Assembly: GCA_937976305.1 (NCBI GenBank)
Contig: CALJSB010000086.1
Location: 1-64,000 of the forward strand
Direction: 5' to 3'
From: an uncultured Acidimicrobiales bacterium
GTDB lineage: Bacteria > Actinomycetota > Acidimicrobiia > Acidimicrobiales > SZUA-35
Length of the DNA: 64,000 nucleotides
Part shown: positions 15,299 to 24,187 of the stretch, piece by piece
Layout of the letters: each line of letters opens with the position of its first letter
Numbering within the stretch: the stretch's first letter is position 1
The notes under the pieces: generated by a model
What the model was told of the DNA's origin: nothing
Database searches by the model: none
What the model saw: the letters and a program-made list of their open reading frames with translations, nothing else
Program-made: the position numbers and the translations under genes

Positions 15299-16408
15299 AT
15301 GATTGACGACAAAAAGCGAACCCGGGTTCGAAACAACTGGAATATCTTCCGTTGTTCTAGGACGCCTCGTGAGGCTGACAACCCCAAACCCGTCGGCTGC
15401 GTGTCCGGTGTGGTCTGTGCGACCTCGGAGCAAGAGCTTGTCGAAACCGACTCGACGCTTCATCATGGGAATCGTAACGAGGACACGACCACGGGGTTGA
15501 TTCCTTTGCCGTTTCGGCGTCGAGCTTCTAACCAACCGGAACCAGATGGCGACGACGCGCTTGGTTGGTTGGACGGGAAAGACGGCGATGAGGGTTCGCT
15601 CCTCGGAGCGGTGGCGATCGTGGACCCTCCTGAGTTGCTCGAACCTGAGCCGGAGGAAGATCCCGAACCGCCTTCGGCAATCGACTGCTCACACGTCAGC
15701 AAATACTTCGGACAGTTCTGCGCATTGGACGATGTGAGCTTTCGGATCGAGCAGGGTGAGGTCGTCTCGATCATTGGGCGCTCTGGTTCTGGTAAGTCGA
15801 CGATGTTGCGATGTATCAACGGCCTCGAGCAGGTCTCAGCCGGTGATATATGTGTCGACGGACTTGCCGTCACCACCGATTCGTTTACGTTGCGCCAACT
15901 CCGTGAGCGCGTCGGGATGGTGTTCCAGAACTTCAACTTGTTCCCCCAATACAGCGTGGTCGCCAATGTCGTGTTGGCCCAGCGAGTCGTGCTTGGTCGA
16001 TCATCAGATGAGGCAGAGGCGACAGCTGTTGATGCCCTCGATCGCGTTGAGATGCGCCGTCACTCGGACAAGTATCCGGCACAACTCTCGGGAGGAGAGC
16101 AGCAACGAGTTGCGATTGCTCGCGCTCTCGCCATGAACCCTCGAGTCATGCTTCTCGATGAGCCGACGGCCTCGATCGACCCTGAGCTGACCAAGGGAAT
16201 CATGAGTTTGGTTCGAGAAATCGCCGAGGGCGAGATGACTGTGGTTGTCGTCACTCACGAGATGGGCTTCATGAAGGCAGCGGCAGATCGAGTGTTTTTC
16301 TTCGAGGATGGCCGGCTGCTGGAGCACGGTCCGGTCGAACGAATCGTGAACGAACCCGATCATCCGAGTACTCGTCGCTTCCTCGCCGACGCCCGTCTCC
16401 TCCACTGA
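15299..16408 (+). CDS. polar-amino-acid-type ABC transporter ATPase
   Basis: GlnQ/HisP-like ATPase. The core begins near IDCSHVSKYFGQFCALDDVSF and has Walker A IGRSGSGKSTMLR, the Q-loop VFQNFNLFPQ, signature LSGGEQQRVAIARAL, Walker B VMLLDEPTAS and the switch VVVTHEMGF. About 130 residues precede the core when started at ATG 15299. Part of this, with an acidic ELLEPEPEEDPEPPS stretch, may be real, but GTG 15611 or 15620 could be the true start. No permease or binding protein adjoins it, so it is an orphan ATPase or works with distant partners. The 3' end carries a 19-base tandem duplication across the stop. Confidence 0.78.
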   Translation: MIDDKKRTRVRNNWNIFRCSRTPREADNPKPVGCVSGVVCATSEQELVETDSTLHHGNRNEDTTTGLIPLPFRRRASNQPEPDGDDALGWLDGKDGDEGSLLGAVAIVDPPELLEPEPEEDPEPPSAIDCSHVSKYFGQFCALDDVSFRIEQGEVVSIIGRSGSGKSTMLRCINGLEQVSAGDICVDGLAVTTDSFTLRQLRERVGMVFQNFNLFPQYSVVANVVLAQRVVLGRSSDEAEATAVDALDRVEMRRHSDKYPAQLSGGEQQRVAIARALAMNPRVMLLDEPTASIDPELTKGIMSLVREIAEGEMTVVVVTHEMGFMKAAADRVFFFEDGRLLEHGPVERIVNEPDHPSTRRFLADARLLH

Positions 16409-16425
16409 CGCCCGTCTCCTCCACT
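16388..16425 (+). repeat. 19-bp tandem duplication across the stop codon
   Basis: The unit GACGCCCGTCTCCTCCACT occurs at 16388-16406 and again at 16407-16425. The stop TGA of the ABC ATPase lies at the junction, so the second copy is untranslated. It looks like a simple replication-slippage duplication. Confidence 0.85.
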
Positions 16426-16462
16426 GACGCGGTCCCGCCCTACGAACCCGGTCACCAAAGCG

Positions 16463-16571
16463 AACTGGAGTGCCCCACCGGCGTTTCTGCCGGTGGGACA
16501 CTCCAGAACGAGAGCACTGCTTGAATTGGGGTGCGGCACCGGCGTTTCTGCCGGTGGGACACTCCAGAACG
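16463..16571 (+). repeat. paired REP-like palindromes, locus 1
   Basis: Two copies of a roughly 45-base palindrome between the ABC ATPase and the convergent SDR. Copy 1 (16463-16510) has outer arms CTGGAG/CTCCAG and inner arms CCCACCGGC/GCCGGTGGG around a GTTTCT loop. Copy 2 (16523-16571) keeps the inner arms and right outer arm but has a worn left arm (GAATTGGGGTG). The same element recurs in pairs at 32987-33095 and 46215-46325. It may act as a bidirectional terminator or be a REPIN-like mobile repeat. Confidence 0.8.
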
Positions 16572-16587
16572 AGAGAGGGGCTGGGTG

Positions 16588-17367
16588 TTATTTGGGGGGC
16601 ATGCGGATGCCGCCGTCGACCCGGATCGTCTCGCCGTTCATGTAGGGGTTGGTGATGAGCTCGGTGACCATAAAGGCCAGCTCTTCGCCGTACCCGAGAC
16701 GCTTCGGGAAGAGCACCGACTGTCCGAGGTGGGCCTTGAACTGATCAGACTGTTCGCCCTCGCCGTAGATGGGAGTGTCGATGAGCCCCGGCGCGATCGT
16801 GTTGACCCGTACGCCGACAGCGGCGAGGTCACGAGCGATTGGGAGTGTCATGCCGACAATGCCACCCTTTGATGCCGAGTAGCAGGCTTGCCCGATCTGG
16901 CCGTCGAACGCAGCGACAGACGCCATGTTGACGATGGCGCCTCGGGCGCCGTCTTCATCGACGGCCTCGGTCTTGGCCATGGCAGCTGCGCTGAGGCGCA
17001 GCATATTGAACGAACCGAGCAGGTTGACTTTGATCACGAGATCGAAGGTGGCCTGCGGCATCGGGTCGTTGTTGCGGTCGACCGTGCGAGCGGCCATGCC
17101 CATTCCGGCCGAGTTGACGAGCGCGCGCAGCGGGCCCATCTCAGAAGCGGCCGCAACGGCAGCGAGGCCATCTTCCTCACTCGAGACGTCACACTTGACG
17201 AACAGACCTCCGAGCTCAGACGCAACCGCCTGGCCCTTCTCTTCGTTGAGGTCAGCGATCACACAGCGAGCGCCGAGGTCGGCGAGTTGACGAGCTGACG
17301 CTTCGCCGATGCCTGAAGCTCCTCCCGTGACAACTGCTGATGTTCCGTTGAGGTCCATTCGAGGCAT
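16588..17367 (-). CDS. SDR, 3-hydroxyacyl-CoA dehydrogenase type-2-like
   Basis: A 259-residue SDR resembling HSD17B10/3-hydroxyacyl-CoA dehydrogenase type 2. Motifs are VVTGGASGIGEASAR at about 12-26, LVNSAGMGMAAR near 86, the catalytic Ser in NMASVAAFDGQIGQ, and YSASKGGIVGMT with catalytic Tyr and Lys. The insertion RTVDRNNDPMP after the NSAG motif is typical of this acyl-CoA-specific branch. It lies downstream of an acyl-CoA ligase gene on the same strand (82 bases apart), which fits a role in beta-oxidation of a fatty or branched acyl-CoA. ATG 17367 is the only plausible start. Confidence 0.85.
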   Translation of the reverse strand: MPRMDLNGTSAVVTGGASGIGEASARQLADLGARCVIADLNEEKGQAVASELGGLFVKCDVSSEEDGLAAVAAASEMGPLRALVNSAGMGMAARTVDRNNDPMPQATFDLVIKVNLLGSFNMLRLSAAAMAKTEAVDEDGARGAIVNMASVAAFDGQIGQACYSASKGGIVGMTLPIARDLAAVGVRVNTIAPGLIDTPIYGEGEQSDQFKAHLGQSVLFPKRLGYGEELAFMVTELITNPYMNGETIRVDGGIRMPPK

Positions 17368-17448
17368 TCGTTTGCTTCCTTCCGGCCGTCTTTGGCCATG
17401 TAGTTCGGGGTGGATTGTGCCAGATTCGTGATCCGATCAAGAATCCGA

Positions 17449-19053
17449 TCAGACAATCTTGTTCGGTCCGTCAGTTCGATCGGCCCAGTACCGATCACGA
17501 AGGACACGCTTGTAGAGCTTTCCGGTCGGTAGCCGTGGGAGTTCCTCCTCGAAGTCGATCGATCGAGGGACTTTCTGCCTCGAAAGGTTCTCGCCACAGA
17601 ATTCGATGAGGGTCTGGGCCAAGGCGTCGTCTGGTGCGATGCCGGGCATGGGTTGGATGATTGCCTTGACCTCTTCGCCGAGGTCTTCGTTTGGTACCCC
17701 GATCACGGCTGCGTCGTAGACCGACGGGTGGGTGATGAGCAGGTCTTCGGTCTCTTGGGGGTAGATGTTCACGCCGCCAGAGATGATCATGAAGGTCTTG
17801 CGGTCCGTGAGATAGAGGAAGCCATCGTCGTCGACATACCCGATGTCGTTGACGGTGGTCATTGTGCCGTCGGGCGAGGTTGCCTCGAGGGTCTTGGCCT
17901 CGTCGTTGTGATAGGCGAAGTCGGTTGCCGTCTTGAACCAGATCGTGCCTGGCTGTCCTTTGGGCATCGGGTTCATGTCGTCATCGAGAATGTGCAAGTC
18001 GCCGAGGATGACCTTGCCAACGGTTCCTCGGTGGGCGAGCCACTCCTCGCTATCGCAGGCGGTGAAGCCGATGCCTTCGGTTGCGCCGTAGTACTCGTGG
18101 ATGATCGGGCCCCACCAGTCGATCATGGCTTCTTTGACCGGTGCTGGGCATGGTGCTGCGGCGTGAATGGCGATCTCGAGGCTCGAGAGGTCGTACCGCT
18201 CGCGGTCTTCTTCGGGAAGTTTGAGCAGGCGGCTGAACATCGTGGGTACGAGCTGAGAGTGCGTGACTTTGTACTTCTCGATCAGCGAGAGATAGGTCGC
18301 GGCGTCGAACCGCTCCATGACGATTGCGGTTCCGCCAGCGGCGATGGTCAGGTTGTTCGCGGCCTGAGGAGCCGAGTGATAGAGAGGCGCAGGCGACAGA
18401 TAGACCATGTCTTCTCGGTACTGCCAGAGGTTCGCGAGAAAGCCAAAGAGAGGTAGGGGTTCGGTGGGCGGCACGTCAGGCAACGGTCGCAGAATGCCCT
18501 TGGGCCGGCCGGTCGTGCCGGACGAATACAGCATCGACGTACCGAGTCGCTCGTTTGCGATGGGGTGAGTGGGCTTCTCGGCGATGGCCGAGGCGTAATC
18601 ACGGATCGTCGACTCGCCGACGGTTGCCCCGTCGGTCAGATCATGTGCGGCCAGCCCATCGGCATCGTTGCCGCCGACCACCAACGTAAGCGACACGTTC
18701 GGACACGCGGGGAGAGTGTCGAGCACCACGGGGAGCTTCGCTTTCGACGTGATCAGCACCTGAGATTCAGAGTTGTCGACGATGAATGCCACTTCGTCCG
18801 AGGTCAGGAACGAGTTGATGCACGTGTAGTAGAGCCCCGAACGCTCGCCGGCGCCGCATGACTCGAAGTAGCGGTTGTTGTTCTCCATGAACACCGAGTA
18901 GTGATCGGTTCGCTCAAGGCCTTGATCGACGAGCAGGTGGGCGAGTTGGTTCGATCTCGCCTCAAACTCGGCGTAGGTGACCGTCTCTCCGGTTGACGCC
19001 ATGATGAAGGCGGGGCGATCGGGGTGAGCTGCTGCATGCTGTGGCGCGTACAT
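17449..19053 (-). CDS. acyl-CoA synthetase (ANL superfamily)
   Basis: AMP-forming acyl-CoA ligase of 534 residues. The P-loop-like motif YSSGTTGRPKG is at about 176-186, the A5 motif is EYYGATEGIGF, the A8 hinge includes YLTDRKTFMIISGGVNIYP, and the C-terminal Lys is in RLPTGKLYKRVLRD. It should activate a carboxylic acid with ATP and CoA. I start at ATG 19053, where the family alignment begins (YAPQHAAAHPDRPA); the longer frame upstream runs antisense to nothing recognisable and overlaps the MFS 3' end. Together with the downstream SDR and upstream MFS carrier it forms a plausible uptake-activation-oxidation set. Confidence 0.88.
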   Translation of the reverse strand: MYAPQHAAAHPDRPAFIMASTGETVTYAEFEARSNQLAHLLVDQGLERTDHYSVFMENNNRYFESCGAGERSGLYYTCINSFLTSDEVAFIVDNSESQVLITSKAKLPVVLDTLPACPNVSLTLVVGGNDADGLAAHDLTDGATVGESTIRDYASAIAEKPTHPIANERLGTSMLYSSGTTGRPKGILRPLPDVPPTEPLPLFGFLANLWQYREDMVYLSPAPLYHSAPQAANNLTIAAGGTAIVMERFDAATYLSLIEKYKVTHSQLVPTMFSRLLKLPEEDRERYDLSSLEIAIHAAAPCPAPVKEAMIDWWGPIIHEYYGATEGIGFTACDSEEWLAHRGTVGKVILGDLHILDDDMNPMPKGQPGTIWFKTATDFAYHNDEAKTLEATSPDGTMTTVNDIGYVDDDGFLYLTDRKTFMIISGGVNIYPQETEDLLITHPSVYDAAVIGVPNEDLGEEVKAIIQPMPGIAPDDALAQTLIEFCGENLSRQKVPRSIDFEEELPRLPTGKLYKRVLRDRYWADRTDGPNKIV

Positions 19054-19085
19054 GGCCCCGATCGTGGGCGACGACACAGCCCTCG

Positions 19086-20324
19086 TCAAGCTGTGGCGGT
19101 TGTGGCTGGATTGCGAGCCTGGGTCATCCCGCCACTCGAAACGAGTGCGACACCAACGATGACGATGACGGCGATGATCACCGGACGTTGCCCTGATGCC
19201 TCCGCCAGCCAACCGGCGGCCGGTGGTCCGATGAGCCCGCCAACTCCAAAGGACAAGAACAGGAGCCCCATCAGCCGGCCAACGTTCGCGACGCCGAACA
19301 GATGAATTGCCACTTCGGGCGAGATCGCCACGAACCCGCCATAGGTCGTGCCGAGCACCAACGCGAACAAGACAAGCACGCCCTCCCGCCCTCCTGCCAC
19401 GAGCCAAATGGCGTAGGCCACTGGCTGAAGGAGCATCATGAGCCGGTAGAGGCGAACAGGGCCGAGCCTGCCGCTCAACCCGGTCAGCCCGAGTCTGCCG
19501 ACGATGCTGCTGAGCCCCACAAGGCTGAAGATCTGCGCTGCTCGTTCGCTCGTCACGCCGTTGTCGGTCGCGAACGGAATGATGAAGGCGAAGGCGCTGA
19601 AGAGGCTGATCGACACGAACATTGCCGACCCAAACAGGCTCCGAAACACCGGATCCGCCACGATGTCAGAGGTTGATACTGTCGCCGAAGGCTCACCGAC
19701 GCTGTCCGGCCGAGCGGGTGGCCGAACGATGGCAAACGCGGCGAGAACGAACCCGACCAGGCCGATGATGGCGAGCCAGCGGTAGGCGACACGCCAGCCG
19801 TACGTCTCGATCAGGTTTTGCGAAAGTGGAATCAGCGTGAGTGTGCCGAGCCCGTTGCCAGTGGCAATGACACCGAGAGCGGCCGCCCGTCGCTTGGTGA
19901 ACAACGAGCCGCCGACGCCCGTTAGTGGAGCGACGAAGCAACCGCCGCCGAGTCCGACACCGATGCTGTAGGTGAGGTAGCCGAGCCACAGCTGATTGAC
20001 GATGGACGTCAGCATCAACCCGACAACAAACAACACACCACCTGCCAACAACAGAGGCAGCGGCCCGTGTCGATCCGAGAGCGGACCGGCGACCAGGCCA
20101 AAGCCGAAGAACAGCAACAGAGTGAGGGCGAAGATGATGGCGGTCGAGCCTCGACTGGCACCGAACTCATCAGCCATCGCGTCAAAGAACGTTCCGAATG
20201 TGTAGGCCGTACCGAAGGCAATGCCGTTGGCGAGGGCGACACCAACAACGGCCACCCATGCGCGGCCCGAGTCGATCACCGTCGACGGAGCATGGGCGGT
20301 CCCGATCGCCATGCCCCGAGTCAA
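19086..20324 (-). CDS. MFS transporter, OFA/MCT-like
   Basis: About 412 residues with twelve predicted helices. The pattern WVAVVGVALANGIAFGTAYTFGTFFDAMADEFGASRGSTA is shared with oxalate/formate (OFA) and monocarboxylate (MCT) porters (given here in two parts: the first helix and the FGASRG loop). GPLSDRHGPLPLLLAG is the usual loop 2-3 motif. Such carriers move small carboxylates. Its gene precedes an acyl-CoA ligase on the same strand, consistent with carboxylate import. The start may be at 20324 or at ATG 20312. The region 20325-20449 should contain divergent promoters for this gene and the GGDEF-EAL gene. Confidence 0.8.
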   Translation of the reverse strand: MTRGMAIGTAHAPSTVIDSGRAWVAVVGVALANGIAFGTAYTFGTFFDAMADEFGASRGSTAIIFALTLLLFFGFGLVAGPLSDRHGPLPLLLAGGVLFVVGLMLTSIVNQLWLGYLTYSIGVGLGGGCFVAPLTGVGGSLFTKRRAAALGVIATGNGLGTLTLIPLSQNLIETYGWRVAYRWLAIIGLVGFVLAAFAIVRPPARPDSVGEPSATVSTSDIVADPVFRSLFGSAMFVSISLFSAFAFIIPFATDNGVTSERAAQIFSLVGLSSIVGRLGLTGLSGRLGPVRLYRLMMLLQPVAYAIWLVAGGREGVLVLFALVLGTTYGGFVAISPEVAIHLFGVANVGRLMGLLFLSFGVGGLIGPPAAGWLAEASGQRPVIIAVIVIVGVALVSSGGMTQARNPATTATA

Positions 20325-20449
20325 TCACTCTTGGGCCATGGGCACCGCTTCGTGTCGACCTGAAAACCGATGAGTCGGTCGCTCCGCAGTGATGAGTAGT
20401 TGTTCCCAGGCCCTGAAGTTCGGGGGGTCTGCTGCCGACACGAGTACCA

Positions 20450-21832
20450 ATGTCCATCGCAGCCTCCGGGCCACCAGCGGAAGATCTCAGGATCGATCGA
20501 GATCGCTTGACCGGTTTGTATAACCGTTCGGCGTTGGTGGACGTGCTCGAAGAGTGTCTCAATTGCGAGGCTGAAGACCGGATCCCGGTGTCGGTCATCT
20601 TGATGGACATCGACGGATTCACCGGGCTCAATCAGTCGCTCGGACTGCGGGTTGGCGATGTTGTGTTGATGCGCGTTGCGCAGCGACTTGCGGGTTTCGC
20701 CCCCGAGGCCATGATCAGCAGAGTCGGCGACGACGAGTTCATGATCGTGATGATCGGTGAGGAAGACGAGCAACGGGCGGCCCAGCTCGCCTACCAGTGT
20801 CTCGAGACCCTCGACGACCCCGTTGCGCTCGACGGTGGCGAGAAACTCGACGTTTCTGCTCGCATGGGGCTCGCAGCATCGTCGAATCCGTCGTGGCTGA
20901 CGCCCACCGAGCTGCTCCGTCGGGTCGATCTCGCAATGTTCGAGGCCCGCGAGCTCGAGCCGCAGTCGCTCGTCGTTTTTGACCAACGCCTGCATGACTC
21001 CTACATGCGGCAGCTGCACATCGAAGACGGATTACAAACCGCCATGGCGAGCAATGAGGGGCTCGAGCTTCACCTTCAGCCGATCATCGCCACCAACGGC
21101 GAGTTGTCCGGCTTTGAGGGCCTGCTCCGCTGGCAACCTGATGAAGGCCCGTCGATCTCGCCTGGGGTGTTCATACCGGTTGTCGAACGATCAGACCTGG
21201 CCCTGAAACTCGATGCATGGGTGATCGCTCGCGGGTGCGACATGCTTCGTGAATGGCAAAACGATGAGACGCTTCGAGCCTGCTCCCTCTCGCTCAACGT
21301 CTCGGCTCGTCACCTGCAGGAGCGGGGCCTCGTTTCGCTCGTCGACAGCGAACTCAATCGCGCCGGGGTCAACCCAGGGCTGCTGGTCATCGAGGTGCAC
21401 CAAGACGACTTGGGAGCCCACCTCGAGAACGGTCGGGCCATCTTGGCGAGCCTTCGTCAGATCGGTGTCCAGGTTGCCATCTCTGGCTTCGGGGCCGGCC
21501 GGTCACTGCTTGGTGACCTCACGCAGATTGACTTCGATCGACTCAAGATCAACCGCAACATCATCTCCGAACTCGACTCGCCGGCGGATCGCACGGTTGC
21601 TTCGGTGCTTGTTGCGCTGGGCCGAGAGCTCGACCTTGAAGTCGTTGCTGAAGGCATCGAGAGTTGGTCACAATTCGCCTGGGCCGAAGGTGCAGGTGTC
21701 ACCCACGGGCAGGGCTATCTCTTCGCCCGTGCGACGGCGCCGGACGCATTGCATCAAATGCTGCTCGATGTCGATGCGGAGCTTTCTGAGTTGCGTCGTA
21801 GCGGCCATATGCCGCTGATTGAGATGGCCTAA
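20450..21832 (+). CDS. degenerate GGDEF-EAL protein
   Basis: A 460-residue cytosolic protein with a GGDEF domain (about 15-180) and an EAL domain (about 195-440) and no sensor. GGDEF features are DRLTGLYNRSALVD, LMDIDGFTGLNQSLG and a signature altered to RVGDDEF. In EAL, EGLLRW, NVSARHL, LKINR, EGIES and QGYLFARA are present. The metal-binding DDFG is replaced by SGFGAGRS and the LExTE-type glutamate by IEVHQ. Phosphodiesterase activity is therefore unlikely, and the protein may bind c-di-GMP or act by interaction. It is followed closely by an MFS gene. Confidence 0.88.
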   Translation: MSIAASGPPAEDLRIDRDRLTGLYNRSALVDVLEECLNCEAEDRIPVSVILMDIDGFTGLNQSLGLRVGDVVLMRVAQRLAGFAPEAMISRVGDDEFMIVMIGEEDEQRAAQLAYQCLETLDDPVALDGGEKLDVSARMGLAASSNPSWLTPTELLRRVDLAMFEARELEPQSLVVFDQRLHDSYMRQLHIEDGLQTAMASNEGLELHLQPIIATNGELSGFEGLLRWQPDEGPSISPGVFIPVVERSDLALKLDAWVIARGCDMLREWQNDETLRACSLSLNVSARHLQERGLVSLVDSELNRAGVNPGLLVIEVHQDDLGAHLENGRAILASLRQIGVQVAISGFGAGRSLLGDLTQIDFDRLKINRNIISELDSPADRTVASVLVALGRELDLEVVAEGIESWSQFAWAEGAGVTHGQGYLFARATAPDALHQMLLDVDAELSELRRSGHMPLIEMA

Positions 21833-21875
21833 CCAGCCAAAGAGGTGCTGTCGGCCGATCCGGACCAAGATCGGT

Positions 21876-23042
21876 GTGGTGAAGAACCCCTCTTCCTCCG
21901 ACGTCTCGTGGATTCGGCTGTTGCCACTCCTCGTCGGCGGATTTCTGGGGCCGTTCGGAACCGCGATCGTGCTCCCGATGTTTCCCGAGTTGCGCCAGCG
22001 GTTCGACGCAACGACCGAAGAAGTCTCGCTCGCGTTCAGCGTCTACCTCTTCGTAATGGCAGCGATGATGTTGTTCTCCGGAACGATCGGCGAGCGCTAC
22101 GGTCGCCGTCGAGTAGTGCGGATGACGTTCGTGACCTACAGCATTGCCTCGCTCCTGTGCGCGGTCGCTCCGTCGCTTACCTTGTTCCTTCTTGCGCGGG
22201 CACTGCAGGGCGCAGCGAACGCATTCATCACGCCGCTCCTGCTCGCTGGTCTGGCCGAGGTGCTTGCCGCCGACAAGGTCAGCCGGGGAGTCGGCGTCTA
22301 CTCCAGCTTCCAAGCCCTGGGCGGAGCACTCTCGCCCTTCTTCGGTGGATTCGTAGCTGAGTTCGACTGGCGCTGGGCTTTTGTCGGCACCGCTGTGGTC
22401 GCCGCAGTTCTCGCACTGTTCCCACCGCCAGGCGAGCCGCGGATGGGAGCCGATGCTCCACCTGTCAGGGCCCTCGTGTCGAAGCGGATGCTGCTGCTTG
22501 GCCTTGCTGCGTTCACCGCTGCGCTCGGCCCGATCGGTGCCGCTGTCTTGGTTGGTATCAAGGCGCGAGACCAGGTAGGCCTTGGCCCGACTGAGACAGG
22601 TCTTTTGTTGCTTGCCGGCGGAATCGCGGCGATGTTGACCGGACCAACGTGGGGCAACGTGGTCGAACGCAACGGCATTCGGCGTAGCTCTCTCGGAGGC
22701 CTTGGCGTCCTGATCGTGTTTGTGGCGGCAACGGGTGGAGCCCAAAGTGCGTTGGTGCTTGCCGCTTGTTGGATTGTGGTGGGCGCCATGACCAACCTGC
22801 TCGTTGTGGTCCTGCAGTTCTCGGCAGCGATCGCCGAACCGGAGAATCGAGGCGGTGCAGTCTCGGTCATGCTGGCCTTCCGGTTCTTGGGTCATGCGGC
22901 TGGTCCGCTTCTCTTCGTGCCGGTCCTGTCATCGTCGGTCCAGCTCGCGTTTCTGCTGGCGGCTGCTGTTGGCGTACTGACGGCGGTTGCTTTGGTGTTG
23001 TTCGCATCCCAGCCCTCTCGAGCGGCCACAATGGCGCGGTGA
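21876..23042 (+). CDS. MFS transporter (drug-efflux type)
   Basis: About 388 residues with twelve hydrophobic segments. LLVGGFLGPFGTAIVLPMFPEL at the N-terminus and GTIGERYGRRRVVRMTFV (motif A) are typical of DHA-type proton-driven efflux pumps, as is LARALQGAANAFITPLLLAG. I prefer GTG 21876 or 21879, just before the first helix; ATG 21819 would overlap the GGDEF-EAL gene and add a sequence of non-membrane, Arg-rich type. Its stop overlaps the next start as GTGA, so it is coupled to the PrsW gene. Substrate unknown. Confidence 0.8.
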   Translation: MVKNPSSSDVSWIRLLPLLVGGFLGPFGTAIVLPMFPELRQRFDATTEEVSLAFSVYLFVMAAMMLFSGTIGERYGRRRVVRMTFVTYSIASLLCAVAPSLTLFLLARALQGAANAFITPLLLAGLAEVLAADKVSRGVGVYSSFQALGGALSPFFGGFVAEFDWRWAFVGTAVVAAVLALFPPPGEPRMGADAPPVRALVSKRMLLLGLAAFTAALGPIGAAVLVGIKARDQVGLGPTETGLLLLAGGIAAMLTGPTWGNVVERNGIRRSSLGGLGVLIVFVAATGGAQSALVLAACWIVVGAMTNLLVVVLQFSAAIAEPENRGGAVSVMLAFRFLGHAAGPLLFVPVLSSSVQLAFLLAAAVGVLTAVALVLFASQPSRAATMAR

Positions 23043-24187
23043 ACGTGTCTCCTCCGCCACCGCCCAGTGCCGGCAGCACCACGTCGGCTGGCTGGTATCC
23101 GGATCCCTGGACGGCTGCTCCGTTCCGTTGGTGGGATGGCCACATGTGGACCGCACACGTCGGCGGTGTGGCACAGAAGAAGCCACGGCTCCCGAACTGG
23201 CTGAGCGTGCCCGTGATCGTGTGTTCCATCCCGATGATCTTGATCACGCTCGTACTCGCGATATCGGCCCCGCTGGCCGTGGTTCTCGGTTTCGTTCCGC
23301 TCGTGATCGTCGGGCCCGCGCTGTGGTGGCTCGATCGAGTGGAACCGGAGCCCATTCCGGCTCGCGTGCATGCAGTGTTGTGGGGAGCGACGGTGGCGGC
23401 CTTTGTTTCCATCATCGTGAACACCGTGGCTGCACTTGCCGCGGGCGAGGCGTTTGCGGCCGTTGTGTCTGCTCCGTTCATCGAGGAAGCAACGAAGGCC
23501 TTGGGCATCTATTGGGCGCTACGACGCAAAGAGCTCGACGGCGTCATGGACGGAGTCGTTTACGCCGGCTGGACGGCGCTTGGCTTCGCCATCGTCGAGG
23601 ACTTTCTCTACTTCGCAACCGCCTTCGAGGACGAGCAGTTGCTGGCCGTCTTTGTCGTGCGGGCACTCTTGACCCCGTTTGCTCACCCGCTGTTCACCGC
23701 CTGGATCGGTTTGGCCATGGGCCTCGCCGTCTCGAAGGGCAAACCGGTGTTGCCCTACGGGATTGTCGGCTACATCGCCGCCGTGCTCACCCACGCGGCG
23801 TGGAACGGATCCCTTGTTGCATCGGACAGCCTCGGTAGCGGCGCCATCGTGGCGGTTGCGGCACTGCTCTTTCTTCTGCTCTTTGTTGTTGTGGGGATTG
23901 CCTTGGCTTCGTTTCGCCGACGGGAACAGCAGGCGTTCACCGAGATGGTGCCGTTCTTGGCCACGCGGTATGGCCTGAGTCCGGGCGAGGTGCAGGTATT
24001 CAGCGAGTGGCGGCCCATGTTGCAGATGCGACGAACGCTTCCCAAGACGCAACGCAAACACTTTGACGGTGTGCACGCGGCGCTTGCTCGTCTTGCTCTG
24101 CTCCACCGGTCCCAGCCAGTCGACCCGGTCACCGAAGAGGTGCTTGCGGCCCAGCTTCTTGAGGCCCGTCGAGCTCCGTCTCAGTGA
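23039..24187 (+). CDS. DUF2510-PrsW family intramembrane protease
   Basis: About 382 residues from GTG 23039. The first 45 residues contain a DUF2510 module (AGWYPDPWTAAPFRWWDG then HMWTAHVGG). After two helices comes the PrsW core: PFIEEATKALGIYWALRR with the catalytic-type Glu pair, MDGVVYAGWTALGFAIVEDFLYF with a second Glu, and FAHPLFTAWIGLAMG and LTHAAWNGS with conserved His residues. In PrsW proteins these residues line an intramembrane metalloprotease-like site, which in Bacillus cleaves an anti-sigma factor. A soluble helical tail follows. Its target here is unknown. It is translationally coupled to the MFS gene. Confidence 0.85.
   Translation: MNVSPPPPPSAGSTTSAGWYPDPWTAAPFRWWDGHMWTAHVGGVAQKKPRLPNWLSVPVIVCSIPMILITLVLAISAPLAVVLGFVPLVIVGPALWWLDRVEPEPIPARVHAVLWGATVAAFVSIIVNTVAALAAGEAFAAVVSAPFIEEATKALGIYWALRRKELDGVMDGVVYAGWTALGFAIVEDFLYFATAFEDEQLLAVFVVRALLTPFAHPLFTAWIGLAMGLAVSKGKPVLPYGIVGYIAAVLTHAAWNGSLVASDSLGSGAIVAVAALLFLLLFVVVGIALASFRRREQQAFTEMVPFLATRYGLSPGEVQVFSEWRPMLQMRRTLPKTQRKHFDGVHAALARLALLHRSQPVDPVTEEVLAAQLLEARRAPSQ

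Noticed and set aside
15315-15345. tRNA-like T-arm (CCCGGGTTCGAAAC)
   Set aside because: No acceptor, D-arm or anticodon arm could be built around it.
22766-23038. N-terminal extension of the PrsW gene
   Set aside because: This part overlaps the MFS gene in another frame; the DUF2510 start at GTG 23039 with a GTGA overlap is far more natural.
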